Part shown: positions 23,904-33,540 of the stretch, piece after piece
Layout of the letters: every line of letters begins with the position of its first letter
Numbering within the stretch: position 1 is the first letter of the stretch
Assembly (NCBI RefSeq): GCF_000350485.1
Contig: NZ_AORV01000054.1
Location: 1 to 64,000, forward strand
Direction: 5' to 3'
DNA length: 64,000 nucleotides
Source: Ruminiclostridium cellobioparum subsp. termitidis CT1112
Lineage (GTDB): Bacteria > Bacillota > Clostridia > Acetivibrionales > DSM-1351
The notes under the pieces: model-generated
The model's input: the letters and a program-made list of their open reading frames with translations, nothing else
What the model was told of the DNA's origin: nothing
The model's database searches: none
Program-made: the position numbers and the translations under genes

Positions 23904-25457
23904 TTAATTTAATTTGATTTCACTTTTATATGAATCTGAGTATACAAGGCTTTCAATTTCAACCTCGAGCTTTTTATGTTCTCCATCAACTTGTATTGAT
24001 TTCTTTAACGGTGACTTTTTCCCGTCCTGAGAGGTCAGACCGAATCCTTCTTTAAGCTTATCAAAAATATTTTTAAATTCATCCGAACTCGAGCTTGAGG
24101 ACCATGAGAGATGTTGAGTATCAGCTTTTATTCCAACATCAAAGTCACTGAATTTTCTGTTGCTGTCATTTACCTCCAAATCAAAGCATGTTGTTTTTCC
24201 ATCCTTGATTTTCAAATTTGTCACTTGAATTTCAGAACCGTCCACTTTGATTTTATAATCCTCCGGTGTCTTGTCAAAATCAATTTTTATGCTCTGCCCA
24301 TATTTTATACTTCTTTTTACTGAATCCACATAAAACGTTACATCCTTAAGGTCTTTCCGGGTTATGGGATATTTAAATATTATTTTACCGGCAAGATCGC
24401 CATTTGAAGTTGACCCCTGGACATTTTTGTTTCTTATGTTCATTGAAACCAAAGGCTCAAGTCTGGTCACTTCATAACCCTTATCCGGTATAAATTCATA
24501 ATCAAGATAAGTGCTTGCCGAACCAAGGTATATGTTTTTTATCTTAAAGCTGCCGCCCTCACTTTTATACTCCTTGTTAACACTAACAGTTTCAACTTCT
24601 GCCTTTTTAACCGGTATGGGCAGGCTCCAATTTGCAACCTTCTCACTGCATATAACTGATATTGTGACCGGTTTGTTGAGTTCAGGCATTCCGTCAAAAT
24701 ACAGGCTGCCATACTTACCTTCATCCCCCGAACTTCTGCCATTGGCGCGAAAAACTTTTTTGTTGGCATCTGTCAGAGTGATTTGAGGGAATAAGTCGTG
24801 AACAAAAATATTAGTATCCGGATCACTTTTGGTTAATTCTTTTATTTCCTGTATATAGTCAAAAGTATAATCGATACTCAGTCTTTCCCTTGAGTTACTT
24901 GCTGTTACAAACTTTAAAGTGCCATAGTCCGTTTTAATTTCTTTTCCGGGATTGTATTTTGCTCCGTCAGCGGACAGGGATTTATCAAGCACCATTGTAT
25001 AGGTATAATCAGGCTTTTCTCTTCCTGCTTTGCGCAACGTATGTATTTTTAAATATAATTTATCACCCTTGATTAGTTCCCTATTCAGATTAAACTCCAG
25101 AACTCCTTTTCCATTTCCGCCGTATTCACTGCCATGACCCTGGCTTACAGATCTTCCTTCTTCATTTACAAGAGATATCTGTGACGGCAAGACTGAATCC
25201 TCTTTGTCTGCATCCGGAACAGAAAAGGCTACTAAAAGCGCATAGTCCTCCCAAACGGCATTTTCAAATTTTATTTTGTGATCTCCGTATTCGAATATTT
25301 TATTAAGTTCGACGGCTTTACCGTTTTCAACAGCAGTATTAATACCGCCTGTCCATCCCCAATCGGGTTCTGCTCCTGCAGCAAACGCTGAAAAAGGCAG
25401 CGTGACCGCCATAATCACGGCCAGCAATAATATCTTTGCCTTATTTGCATACTTCAT
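23904..25457 (-). CDS. Secreted protein of unknown function, DUF4179/DUF5643-like build
   Basis: The start at 25457 (MKYANKAK) follows GGAGGATTATTTT; the longer in-frame extension to 25601 has no ribosome site. A signal peptide is clear (hydrophobic 8-22, SAFA-AGA cleavage). The mature ~490 residues are a series of beta-rich, immunoglobulin-like stretches with charged loops: VELNKIFEYGDHKIKFENAVWEDYALLVAF, KTDYGTLKFVTAS, VSVNKEYKSEGGSFKIKNIYLGSASTYLDYEF. The repeated pattern (short strand, aromatic, acidic turn) resembles extracellular parts of DUF4179/DUF5643 proteins of Bacilli and Clostridia. No membrane anchor or catalytic motif is visible. Confidence 0.65.
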   Translation of the reverse strand: MKYANKAKILLLAVIMAVTLPFSAFAAGAEPDWGWTGGINTAVENGKAVELNKIFEYGDHKIKFENAVWEDYALLVAFSVPDADKEDSVLPSQISLVNEEGRSVSQGHGSEYGGNGKGVLEFNLNRELIKGDKLYLKIHTLRKAGREKPDYTYTMVLDKSLSADGAKYNPGKEIKTDYGTLKFVTASNSRERLSIDYTFDYIQEIKELTKSDPDTNIFVHDLFPQITLTDANKKVFRANGRSSGDEGKYGSLYFDGMPELNKPVTISVICSEKVANWSLPIPVKKAEVETVSVNKEYKSEGGSFKIKNIYLGSASTYLDYEFIPDKGYEVTRLEPLVSMNIRNKNVQGSTSNGDLAGKIIFKYPITRKDLKDVTFYVDSVKRSIKYGQSIKIDFDKTPEDYKIKVDGSEIQVTNLKIKDGKTTCFDLEVNDSNRKFSDFDVGIKADTQHLSWSSSSSSDEFKNIFDKLKEGFGLTSQDGKKSPLKKSIQVDGEHKKLEVEIESLVYSDSYKSEIKLN

Positions 25458-25649
25458 AAAATAATCCTCCAATTCTAAATTCTTCACCAGAAATATACCA
25501 TTGTTAAGTTGCAGCCTCCAATATTTCCCAATGGCAATAATTTCCGTATTTACTGGTATATTATAACACACCTGTATTAAGTAGTATTTTCGGTCACACA
25601 AATTTAATCTTTATGTAGATCTTTCGGAAACGGAATAAACCTGCCCATA

Positions 25650-26327
25650 TTATCTGATGGCCAAAACTTTTCTCAGATCTGCTTCCTTTAGATTGTTACC
25701 CATTTTCAATCCTGTATCTATTATATAACATCCTGCCTCAGCTTTTTCCAGGTCAGCACATTTGTCAAGCCAACCGGCCGGAGCCCAATCCGCAACCCTG
25801 TCATACACATTTGCAGGCCACCCGTATGGCTCACCCGATTTTCCGATTTTTCTCCGGTTACCTGCAACAGTGATATAATAGTGTTTTTGAAGTTCAACGA
25901 TTGCACGGTCCACTTTGCTGCCGCCTTTTTTACCGACACCCGCCTCGCGTCTTATATCACTTGTATTGAGTAGTGTTTTAGTCTCGAACAGCTTCCAGAG
26001 TTCTTTTACCTCAGGGCTTACCACTCCCTGCCTCCACCTTTCTTCCATCGTTTCCTCCGGCCGGCAGCAAGCATAAAAGTATGGATACATGCCAGGCGAA
26101 ACAAACCCCTTATGCCCTCCAAGAATACACCCAAAAGCCAGCTGCTTTTCTTCTGCCGCTTTATCCTTCCAGCACCAGGGGTCGGTATCAAAATCACCGG
26201 TATGCCAGGCCTCTTTCCTGGTTTCAGCGGCTAATGAAGGAAGACCGGGAAGTATATCTGATAATGGCATAAAACCCAACTCATTTACTCTTTCTATAAA
26301 TTCACCGTAATTTTTAATAAAAGCCAT
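25650..26327 (-). CDS. AlkZ-related winged-helix protein
   Basis: A 225-residue soluble protein. The opening (YGEFIERVNELGFMPLSD), the WHTGDFDTDPWCWKDKAAEEKQLAFG block and FVSPGMYPYFYACCRP are as I recall in clostridial 'AlkZ-related' proteins, small relatives of the HTH_42 DNA glycosylases AlkZ/AlkX. The middle part (LLNTSDIRREAGVGKKGGSKVDRAIVELQKHYYITVAGNRR) reads as a winged helix. Whether it excises bases is unknown. A 46-bp gap separates it from the M24 peptidase gene upstream, so the two may be co-transcribed. Confidence 0.55.
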   Translation of the reverse strand: MAFIKNYGEFIERVNELGFMPLSDILPGLPSLAAETRKEAWHTGDFDTDPWCWKDKAAEEKQLAFGCILGGHKGFVSPGMYPYFYACCRPEETMEERWRQGVVSPEVKELWKLFETKTLLNTSDIRREAGVGKKGGSKVDRAIVELQKHYYITVAGNRRKIGKSGEPYGWPANVYDRVADWAPAGWLDKCADLEKAEAGCYIIDTGLKMGNNLKEADLRKVLAIR

Positions 26328-26372
26328 AATTACTCCTTTTGACGGTTAACCGGTCCGGTAATCCATCTGTTT

Positions 26373-27563
26373 TCATACTGCAATAATATCCTTTTCTCCG
26401 CCGGTAATCAGCTGTCCGCCCTCCGGAGTCACTATATAGGTATCCTCAACACCTACCATGCCCACTCCGGCTATCCCTTTTTTTGGTTCCAGGGCAATAA
26501 CCATATTTTCTTCAAGAGGGCTGTCAAAACCTTCCGCTATGGCAGGAGGCTCATCGATGTGAAGGCCTATTCCATGGCCCAGGAACTTGACCTTCCTGCT
26601 CCCGAAGCCCATAAAGTTCTCAAGAAACTCCTCCTCTATTCCAGACATTACCGATTCATATATCCGGGACGGAATGCTGTCGGGCTTCAATAATTCTGCA
26701 GCCTGTTTCTGTATCTCAATGCATTTGCGGTGAGCCCTGACAACTTCTGCAGATGGAGTTTCACCAAACATGTAAACCTGTGTTCTGTCACTGTGATAAC
26801 CATACATTCCGAATCCGATATCCACAAAAACCAGATCACCTTTCCTCAGAAACCTGTCCCTGCTGCCTATAATGGGAACTGCTGCACTCATCCCCTTCAT
26901 GCCGCCAGGTCCATCAAAATTCGTATGGTATAAAGAATTTTCGCCAAATGCGATTTGACCCGCTATCATTTCGGTCTGATATCTGGAAAACCGTGAAACC
27001 CCATGGAAGCCTATTTTCAGCATGTGCCTGTATAACTCTGCAGTAAAGTCCACTTCACTCATGCCTTCTTTCAAAATTGAAGGCACTATTTCGTCAAGCA
27101 GCTTTTGGTGCTGCTTTCCGGATTCCTTCATGCAGTGTAGTTCGTATGGGCTCTTTATGGCTCTAACTTCAAAAATAATGTTGTCCAGGCTGTACATTTT
27201 TTCTATTGAAAAATGCCTTTTAATCCTTTCCAGAGTTCCAACGGTTAACAGTTCTGTTTCAAACAAAGTATTTCCCAGCTCGCGGCCTGCCGCCGCTGCC
27301 GCATCTCTATAGCTTTCCATGGGATATATGCATGCAAGAGGCGATTCAATCCTTGCCCTGTCGTAGCTTCTCCTGGCAAAATACATCGCCTCCCCGTTCT
27401 TCTTTATTATAAGTATTCCATCCTGCATGGTACCTGTAAAATAATATTGACTGACACGGCTTAAAATCACTGCCGTGTCCCATTCGTCATACCTTTTGGT
27501 GATTGCCTTGCAAAGTCTTTCTATTCTATCCCTTAATTCTCTTTCAGTAACCTTTATATCCAT
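26373..27563 (-). CDS. M24-family metallopeptidase (Xaa-Pro aminopeptidase type)
   Basis: A 396-residue protein with the creatinase-like N-terminal domain (about 20-150) and the pita-bread catalytic domain (155-390). The five metal ligands are in place: VFVDIGF and SDRTQ (two Asp), LGHGIGLHIDEPP (His), ALEPKK (Glu) and VGVEDTYIV (Glu). Enzymes of this build usually need two Mn or Co ions and cleave the bond before proline in short peptides. It contrasts with the second M24-like protein in the window (53066-54154), in which several ligands are missing. Confidence 0.85.
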   Translation of the reverse strand: MDIKVTERELRDRIERLCKAITKRYDEWDTAVILSRVSQYYFTGTMQDGILIIKKNGEAMYFARRSYDRARIESPLACIYPMESYRDAAAAAGRELGNTLFETELLTVGTLERIKRHFSIEKMYSLDNIIFEVRAIKSPYELHCMKESGKQHQKLLDEIVPSILKEGMSEVDFTAELYRHMLKIGFHGVSRFSRYQTEMIAGQIAFGENSLYHTNFDGPGGMKGMSAAVPIIGSRDRFLRKGDLVFVDIGFGMYGYHSDRTQVYMFGETPSAEVVRAHRKCIEIQKQAAELLKPDSIPSRIYESVMSGIEEEFLENFMGFGSRKVKFLGHGIGLHIDEPPAIAEGFDSPLEENMVIALEPKKGIAGVGMVGVEDTYIVTPEGGQLITGGEKDIIAV

Positions 27564-27696
27564 TAATCAATAAAGTCTCCTTCAGCTGTAATAAGAATAA
27601 TCTGTTATATGTTATATAGCAGTGTTATGTAATAATGCTCCATCCAACTTAATTTTACCATAAGGAGTAATGATAGACAAAAATTAATATATCAGC

Positions 27697-29490
27697 TCAT
27701 GAATAATAAATGTCTGAAAACTCAATATTTATACGCTCGATCCTTCTCTGCGTTTCAACCTCCTCAAGGTAAAACTCATCCCTCTTGTTTTCCATGGTTG
27801 TCACAGGCAGGTCTATAATAAACTCACTTCCCTTACCATACTCACTGACAGCAGTTATTGTACCCCCATGCATCTCAACAAAAGATTTCACCATAGCCAG
27901 GCCTATACCGCTGCCATCCTTATTCTTTGTCAGTGTCTGCTCGACCTGGACAAAACGTTCAAAAATGGCAGCCTGCTTGTCCCTAGGTATGCCTATGCCA
28001 GTATCCTTTACGGATATTACAACATTTTCACCTCTGTCCTGAACCTTAACATAAATACTGCCTCCCTGATCGGTAAACTTAATTGCATTTGAGATAAGAT
28101 TGAGCATAATTCTCTCTATCTTATCTACATCACAGGCAATTACCTTCTCCTCGGAATTTTTTTCAAAAGACAGATTAATCCCTTTGTTTTGGGTAAATTC
28201 CTGTATGGACATGGTTATATCTTCAACTATTTTTACTATGTTATTATTGCCTGCATGTTTTTCGAGAAATCCCACGTCAATCTTTGTTGTATCAATTAAA
28301 TTATTTACAAGCCTCATAAGTCTATAACAGTTCTGCTTAATGGTCTTTAAGTGTTTTGACATATTGACGTTATGAGTTTCCTTCTCCTTTTCAAAATAAA
28401 GTTTACAGAGCTGTATCGACGCCAGAATCACATTAAGGGGAGTCCTTAGTTCATGTGTGATATTGGCAAAAAATTGTGTTCTTAACTTTTCCAGCTCAGA
28501 GGATTCCTTTAATAGACGTTTATCCTCCTCAACCCGAAGTTCAAGATCTTGAACAGTTTTCCTTTTAAATAAATACCCTGCTAATAAAAGACAGCAAAAT
28601 ATACAGAATGTTATGGTTATGAGTATCAGTGAAAAGAACTTCTTTTTGAGGATATCCAGCTTTTGAAAAACCTCCTGCTCGGGAGCTGTTAATGCTAAAA
28701 ACCATTCGGTATCTGCAATTTTTGAATATGTAGTAAAGTAATCCTTTCCTGCGTAATTGTATAAGGCATATCCTTTTTCCCGGGAGCTCATTTCATGAAT
28801 AAAATCTCCAAATTCGGGATTTTCATTGATATTTGACTGCCTGGCCAGTAATTTTTCCCTGTCGGGGCATGCAATTATTCTTCCATCTTTATCTATTATG
28901 AATCCGAATCCGGTTTCACCCATCTGTAAATTGCTTATACTGTCAATTAAAAAATGAGAGTCCAATGAAGCTGTCAAAGCTCCGACAATATCCTTCTTTT
29001 TATTTTTTATGGGCACAGAGCACGCCATAATTGCCCTCTTGCCGGCACTTTCCTGAAATGGCTCAGATATGTACGCTTCACCCTTTAAGGCACTATGAAC
29101 CCCTTCCAGGCCGGGCAGATCGAACTGACCTTCCGGGGTGGATTGGGAATATCCCGCCAGATCTGTTATCTGAAACCTCATAACATTTAATCTCTCAGCT
29201 TCTTCAAGTAAAACCGGCTTTTGGGCCGACCAATCCATTGACTGAATTTCAGTTCTGAAGCTCACTCCTTCAATAATTGTCTTTAGTTCTTTTAAATGCT
29301 GTTTCAGCAGATTGGAATTATCGGCAGCCATGCAAATGTTTGAATCAACAATGCTATTTTTCAAGACAATAGATGTATTCTGATATGATATAATTCCGAA
29401 CGCTCCAAATATGATTAAAATTGATATAAAAATCATTGCTAGGAAATCTATCCCGGGAATATGTTTTGATTTGAGTCTCATTTTATTCAA
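27697..29490 (-). CDS. Membrane histidine kinase with extracellular Cache sensor
   Basis: A 597-residue protein. Membrane segments at about 15-37 and 282-306 bracket a double-Cache-like sensor (VMRFQITDLAGYSQSTPEG, YISEPFQESAGKRAIMACSVPI, GFGFIIDKDGRIIACPD). There is no HAMP; a short coiled coil leads to HisKA with FFANITHELRTPLN, and the ATPase has NLISNAIKFT, DTGIGIP, FERFVQVEQTL and GSGIGLAMVKSFVEMHGG. A C-terminal tail of ~35 residues (RDEFYLEEVETQRRIERIN...) follows the ATPase. No response regulator is adjacent, so it is an orphan kinase here. Confidence 0.9.
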   Translation of the reverse strand: MNKMRLKSKHIPGIDFLAMIFISILIIFGAFGIISYQNTSIVLKNSIVDSNICMAADNSNLLKQHLKELKTIIEGVSFRTEIQSMDWSAQKPVLLEEAERLNVMRFQITDLAGYSQSTPEGQFDLPGLEGVHSALKGEAYISEPFQESAGKRAIMACSVPIKNKKKDIVGALTASLDSHFLIDSISNLQMGETGFGFIIDKDGRIIACPDREKLLARQSNINENPEFGDFIHEMSSREKGYALYNYAGKDYFTTYSKIADTEWFLALTAPEQEVFQKLDILKKKFFSLILITITFCIFCCLLLAGYLFKRKTVQDLELRVEEDKRLLKESSELEKLRTQFFANITHELRTPLNVILASIQLCKLYFEKEKETHNVNMSKHLKTIKQNCYRLMRLVNNLIDTTKIDVGFLEKHAGNNNIVKIVEDITMSIQEFTQNKGINLSFEKNSEEKVIACDVDKIERIMLNLISNAIKFTDQGGSIYVKVQDRGENVVISVKDTGIGIPRDKQAAIFERFVQVEQTLTKNKDGSGIGLAMVKSFVEMHGGTITAVSEYGKGSEFIIDLPVTTMENKRDEFYLEEVETQRRIERINIEFSDIYYS

Positions 29491-29615
29491 TCCCCTATCA
29501 GAAGCTATTATATTAAAATGTTTTCATGGAATCTATATCATTTTACTACTTTCTTACATTAATTTCTATATTTTCTAAGTAATTTAACACTTTCCTAAAA
29601 ATTTTAGGATTTTAA

Positions 29616-30821
29616 TTACCACTCCCCCTGAATTTCATCATTTTTATGATCAAGAGAAAATTTTGCTGTGTCAAAGTAATTTCCGCCGTTTACTCCAAAA
29701 GTGCAGTCTACATTGACCCATCTTTTTGACTGGGAATCGTAAAATTGATTCCAGGCGTGATCTCCCCATGAAAGGCCGCTGTATCCCAGCCCTGTTACCA
29801 GCCTTACCTTAATTCCGTTTGCCTGGCACATGGATATAAATAAACTTGAATAATCGAAGCATATCCCTTGTTTGGTCTGGTAGCATATTATTGTTCCGGA
29901 TTGTGTATCCTTTGTCTCCTTTGCTATTTTTCTCGCTTTTTCATAGTCATATTTTATATTGGCTGTTATCCATCTGTATAATTTTTTACTTTTTGGGTAG
30001 TCCCCGGATTCCCCCTTTGTGAGCTCAACAGCAAGCTTATCTATTTCAGGCGTTGATTTTACGGCATCATCCAGAGTTACACCGTTAAAGTACTGAATCA
30101 CCTTTATATTATAATTTCCAAGAGCATCCTTGATATTTTCGGCAATTTTTGCTCTTTGCTCACCAGCACCCTGCTGCTTGTTGAACTGGTCATTTATGAT
30201 TACAGGTATTTTCTTTGCAACATCCGAATCAATGACAGGCTTTAAAGCAGTATCATACACCGAATTCAACACCCTGGATTCATCGATGTATTTTGAGAGT
30301 CCCGGCACTGTAAAGTAATATGAAAAAAAGTAAAATATGAAACTCAGACATATTAATGTTACCAGCGCTCTGGGAACACTGCATATTAAAGAAATCAACT
30401 TTTTTGAGATGGGGCCCATGGAGCTCATGGATTTGTATATCCTGTTGGCAATACCGTCGAAAACATAGTTGTACAAGGGATAGGTTATCAGTCTTAGCAA
30501 GAGAACCACAATAATAAGAATTATAAAAGCAACACATAGATAAGTATAAATATTATTGGCAGCCAAACTGGATTTGACAGCCGCAGGTAAAAAATCATAA
30601 ATAAATTTGAAAACCGCATTGCTTTTATCAAAAAGTATGCCTTTAGTTATAAATAGTGCTATCAGCAGGGCTGTTATAAATTCAATATTGTTCACAATTG
30701 AATAAAACCCGTTTAGAATCCTGTCACGGCTGAATGAAGTAAACAAAGCCGAAATCAGTATAAATGCCACGGGAACAATTAATATCAGGCTGACGGGATT
30801 AAAATCTATGTTAATATGCAT
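29616..30821 (-). CDS. Membrane protein with extracytoplasmic transglutaminase-like domain
   Basis: I take the ATG at 30821 (MHINIDF), with AAAGG just before it; a GTG two codons upstream is also in frame. About four hydrophobic segments fill the first ~190 residues (13-30, 45-64, 92-113, 152-175). The C-terminal ~170 residues are a transglutaminase-like cysteine protease fold with the triad Cys in QGICFDYSSLF, His in WGDHAWNQFY and Asp in WVNVDCTFG. Proteins of this kind cleave or crosslink peptides; substrates in clostridia are mostly unknown. Confidence 0.8.
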   Translation of the reverse strand: MHINIDFNPVSLILIVPVAFILISALFTSFSRDRILNGFYSIVNNIEFITALLIALFITKGILFDKSNAVFKFIYDFLPAAVKSSLAANNIYTYLCVAFIILIIVVLLLRLITYPLYNYVFDGIANRIYKSMSSMGPISKKLISLICSVPRALVTLICLSFIFYFFSYYFTVPGLSKYIDESRVLNSVYDTALKPVIDSDVAKKIPVIINDQFNKQQGAGEQRAKIAENIKDALGNYNIKVIQYFNGVTLDDAVKSTPEIDKLAVELTKGESGDYPKSKKLYRWITANIKYDYEKARKIAKETKDTQSGTIICYQTKQGICFDYSSLFISMCQANGIKVRLVTGLGYSGLSWGDHAWNQFYDSQSKRWVNVDCTFGVNGGNYFDTAKFSLDHKNDEIQGEW

Positions 30822-30950
30822 TACCACCTTTATTATATCTATTTAAGTTCTGGATTGTTCCGGTTGAGAGAACATGTCAAAAAAGAGCCTGAGGCTAACA
30901 TAATTAGTATTATAGCACAGTTGCTCCCGTATTTTAAATTTCCCTGTTAA

Positions 30951-31002
30951 AAAGTCAATTACTATCGGCTGAATGCGAAAGTTCTCAACCGTAATTGACT
31001 TT
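30951..31002. repeat. Short palindromic repeat, copy 1
   Basis: Outer arms AAAGTCAATTA and TAATTGACTTT are exact reverse complements; inner CGGCTGA and TCAACCG pair with one mismatch. The sequence AAGTCAATTACTA...GGCTGAA...AATTGACTTTG recurs at 41789-41829 in the same orientation, so this is a small interspersed repeat. Confidence 0.6.
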
Positions 31003-31224
31003 GGTAATATTTCTGTAAAAGAACATTATTATGGTCAGAAATGGGCATATTTTTTTGAAGCAAAAATCAAGCAACTTGCAATTTTTCCGATTACCCTTCA
31101 TAAACAATATTTTTTATTTTTCACAAAAACAGCTATTTTCAGGCAATACATATTTATTTAAAAAAATCATCTCAATCCCAAAAAGACGTAATGATTTTTT
31201 TCTCTTGCAATTATAATTAAAAAA

Positions 31225-31253
31225 TTGTATCTTTTAATAGTATAAATTAATAT
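31225..31253 (+). promoter_or_regulatory. Candidate sigma-A-type promoter of glnN
   Basis: TTGTAT at 31225-31230 and TAATAT at 31248-31253 are separated by 17 bases, about 70 bases before the glnN start. Nearby TTGCAA/TATCTT is an alternative pair, so the choice is uncertain. Confidence 0.35.
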
Positions 31254-31325
31254 GAGTATAAATTAATAAGATAATAAGTAACTTGGTTTCCAAGCTGCTT
31301 TTAATAATTTTTTATGAGGTGATTT

Positions 31326-33419
31326 ATGAGTCATATAAGTGAGATCTTTGGTTCCAGTGTATTCAACGATTCGGTAATGAGAGAAAGACTCCCAAAAGCC
31401 ACGTATAAAGCACTTAGAAAGACTATTGACGAAGGACTTCCTCTCACGCTGGAAATCTCAGAAGTAGTTTCCAGCTGTATGAAGGATTGGGCAATAGAAA
31501 AGGGCGCAACCCATTTTACACATTGGTTTCAGCCAATGACAGGAATTACGGCCGAAAAGCATGATTCTTTCATCAACCCTACTGAGGATGGCAAGGTCAT
31601 ATTGGAATTTTCGGGTAAGGAATTGAGCAAGGGTGAAGCCGACGGTTCCTCCTTCCCTTCGGGGGGTTTGCGCGCCACCTTTGAAGCCAGGGGATATACC
31701 GCCTGGGATTGTACTTCTCCGGCATTTATTAAGAACAATACTTTATATATACCTACAGTTTTTTGTTCCTATACCGGCGAAACCCTCGACAAGAAAACCC
31801 CTTTGCTCAGATCCATGGAATGTCTCTCTAAAAGCGCTATACGGGTACTTCACCTCTTTGGCAACGAAAAGGTTACAAAGGTTACCCCCACTGTTGGTCC
31901 CGAACAGGAATATTTCCTTATCGACAAAAAAATCTATGACAGGCGTAAGGATCTGATCTTTACCGGCAGGACCCTCTTTGGTGCAAAAGCTCCCAAGGGT
32001 CAGGAAATGGAAGATCATTACTATGGAAGCATAAAACAGCGTGTTTCAGCCTTCATGAAGGATCTTGATGAAGAGCTGTGGAAATTGGGTATCTCCGCCA
32101 AGACAGAACATAATGAAGTTGCTCCTGCACAGCATGAGCTTGCACCCATTTTTACCACTGCAAATATAGCTACCGATCACAATCAGCTCACCATGGAGCT
32201 GTTAAAATCCGTAGCCTTGAAACATGGCCTGGTTTGCCTGCTTCATGAGAAGCCCTTTGCAGGAGTTAACGGTTCCGGAAAACACAATAACTGGTCATTG
32301 TCCACCAATGACGGTCAAAACCTGCTGGATCCCGGCAAAACACCCCATGAAAATGCCCAGTTCCTTATTTTCCTATGTTCTGTAATCAAAGCGGTTGACG
32401 AATATGCCGACCTTTTGAGACTTGCTGCAGGCAACCCCGGAAATGACCACAGACTGGGTGCAAATGAAGCACCTCCCGCCATAATATCGGTCTTCCTGGG
32501 TGACGAGCTTACAAAAATATTGGATCAGATTGCTTCGGGCGGAGATATAAGTACCAACAAGGCAGGTAAATTAACCGTCGGTGTATCCACTCTGCCTGCC
32601 TTTCCAAGGGATACAACCGATAGAAACAGAACCTCTCCGTTGGCATTCACAGGCAATAAATTTGAATTCAGGATGGTTGGCTCCTCTGCCTCCATCGCAT
32701 CCTCAAATTTCTTCCTGAATACAACCGTTGCCGAAGTTCTGGAAAATTTCGCCGACAGGCTGGAAAAGGCCTCGGACATCAATGCTGAAGTCAGCAGCAT
32801 TATAAAAGATGTTGTTAAACATAACGGCCGGGTTATTTTCAACGGAAACGGCTACTCGGAGGAATGGGTGGCCGAAGCTGAAAAAAGAGGGCTGCCCAAT
32901 ATCAAGAGTTATGTTGAATCCATAAAATGTCTGCTGGAGGAAAAAAATATCTCTGTTATGGAAAAGCACAAGGTATTCAGCAGAGTGGAAATGCATTCCA
33001 GGTACGAAATATCCCTCGAAAAGTATATAAAGACAATAAACATCGAAGCCCTGACCATGCTGGAGATGTCCAGACGGCAAATCCTCCCGGCGGTAATAAG
33101 CTTCGGTGCCCAACTGGCAAACTCCATAAACCAGATAAAGAGCTGCGGAGTGGATGCCGATATCAGTGCCAATGCCGAGCTTCTGAAAGAAGTGACTTCA
33201 CTGACAACACAGTTAAGCAAGGAAATCACCCTGCTTGACAAAAAGGTTTCCGAGGCTCAGGAAGCAACCCATGACAGCTATGCACAGGCTATGCTTTATA
33301 GAACCGGAGTATTTGCCCAAATGGGAAGTCTAAGGGCTGTAGCCGACAAACTTGAGTGCATTGTGGATTCAAAATTGTGGCCATTCCCAACCTATGCCGA
33401 TATATTGTTTAACATTTAG
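31326..33419 (+). CDS. glnN: Glutamine synthetase type III
   Basis: A 697-residue protein, the usual length for the type III (GlnN) enzymes and much longer than type I. GAGGTGATTT precedes the ATG. It carries the N-terminal FGSSVFND, the FSGKEL and SSFPSGG blocks near 100-115, GPEQEYFLID (metal Glu), KTEHNEVAPAQHELAP, the ammonia/glutamate-site NGSGKHNNWSLS, and NRTSPLAFTGNKFEFRMVGSS. It joins ammonia to glutamate with ATP in the cytosol. GS III is often the main assimilatory enzyme in anaerobic Firmicutes and Bacteroides. It stands alone on the plus strand with no visible glutamine riboswitch or GlnR palindrome. Confidence 0.95.
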   Translation: MSHISEIFGSSVFNDSVMRERLPKATYKALRKTIDEGLPLTLEISEVVSSCMKDWAIEKGATHFTHWFQPMTGITAEKHDSFINPTEDGKVILEFSGKELSKGEADGSSFPSGGLRATFEARGYTAWDCTSPAFIKNNTLYIPTVFCSYTGETLDKKTPLLRSMECLSKSAIRVLHLFGNEKVTKVTPTVGPEQEYFLIDKKIYDRRKDLIFTGRTLFGAKAPKGQEMEDHYYGSIKQRVSAFMKDLDEELWKLGISAKTEHNEVAPAQHELAPIFTTANIATDHNQLTMELLKSVALKHGLVCLLHEKPFAGVNGSGKHNNWSLSTNDGQNLLDPGKTPHENAQFLIFLCSVIKAVDEYADLLRLAAGNPGNDHRLGANEAPPAIISVFLGDELTKILDQIASGGDISTNKAGKLTVGVSTLPAFPRDTTDRNRTSPLAFTGNKFEFRMVGSSASIASSNFFLNTTVAEVLENFADRLEKASDINAEVSSIIKDVVKHNGRVIFNGNGYSEEWVAEAEKRGLPNIKSYVESIKCLLEEKNISVMEKHKVFSRVEMHSRYEISLEKYIKTINIEALTMLEMSRRQILPAVISFGAQLANSINQIKSCGVDADISANAELLKEVTSLTTQLSKEITLLDKKVSEAQEATHDSYAQAMLYRTGVFAQMGSLRAVADKLECIVDSKLWPFPTYADILFNI

Positions 33420-33540
33420 CATTTGCCGGGAACATGTTTAAATAACTAAAATAATTTATAATTTAAAGGGGCTGTTGCACAATGAATACATTTTATTTAC
33501 CTTGGCAGCAGTTCCTTCTTTATCCTTAAAATGGTAAAAC

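Larger units (their letters stand above)
30828..31325. other. Intergenic region between divergent genes, 498 bp
   Basis: This region separates the minus-strand transglutaminase-like gene from glnN on the plus strand. It contains the palindromic repeat at 30951-31002 and a likely glnN promoter at 31225-31253. The remainder is A+T-rich, with a short CTTGG/CCAAG hairpin at about 31283-31296 in the glnN leader. I see no gene or recognised riboswitch. Confidence 0.5.

Noticed and set aside
30973-31216. Short plus-strand frames in the glnN upstream region
   Set aside because: They overlap the palindromic repeat and A+T-rich DNA; phenylalanine/isoleucine-rich products typical of chance frames.
32525-33241. 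Several 100-130 codon frames opposite glnN
   Set aside because: They are mirror frames of a well-conserved glutamine synthetase coding sequence and have no ribosome sites.
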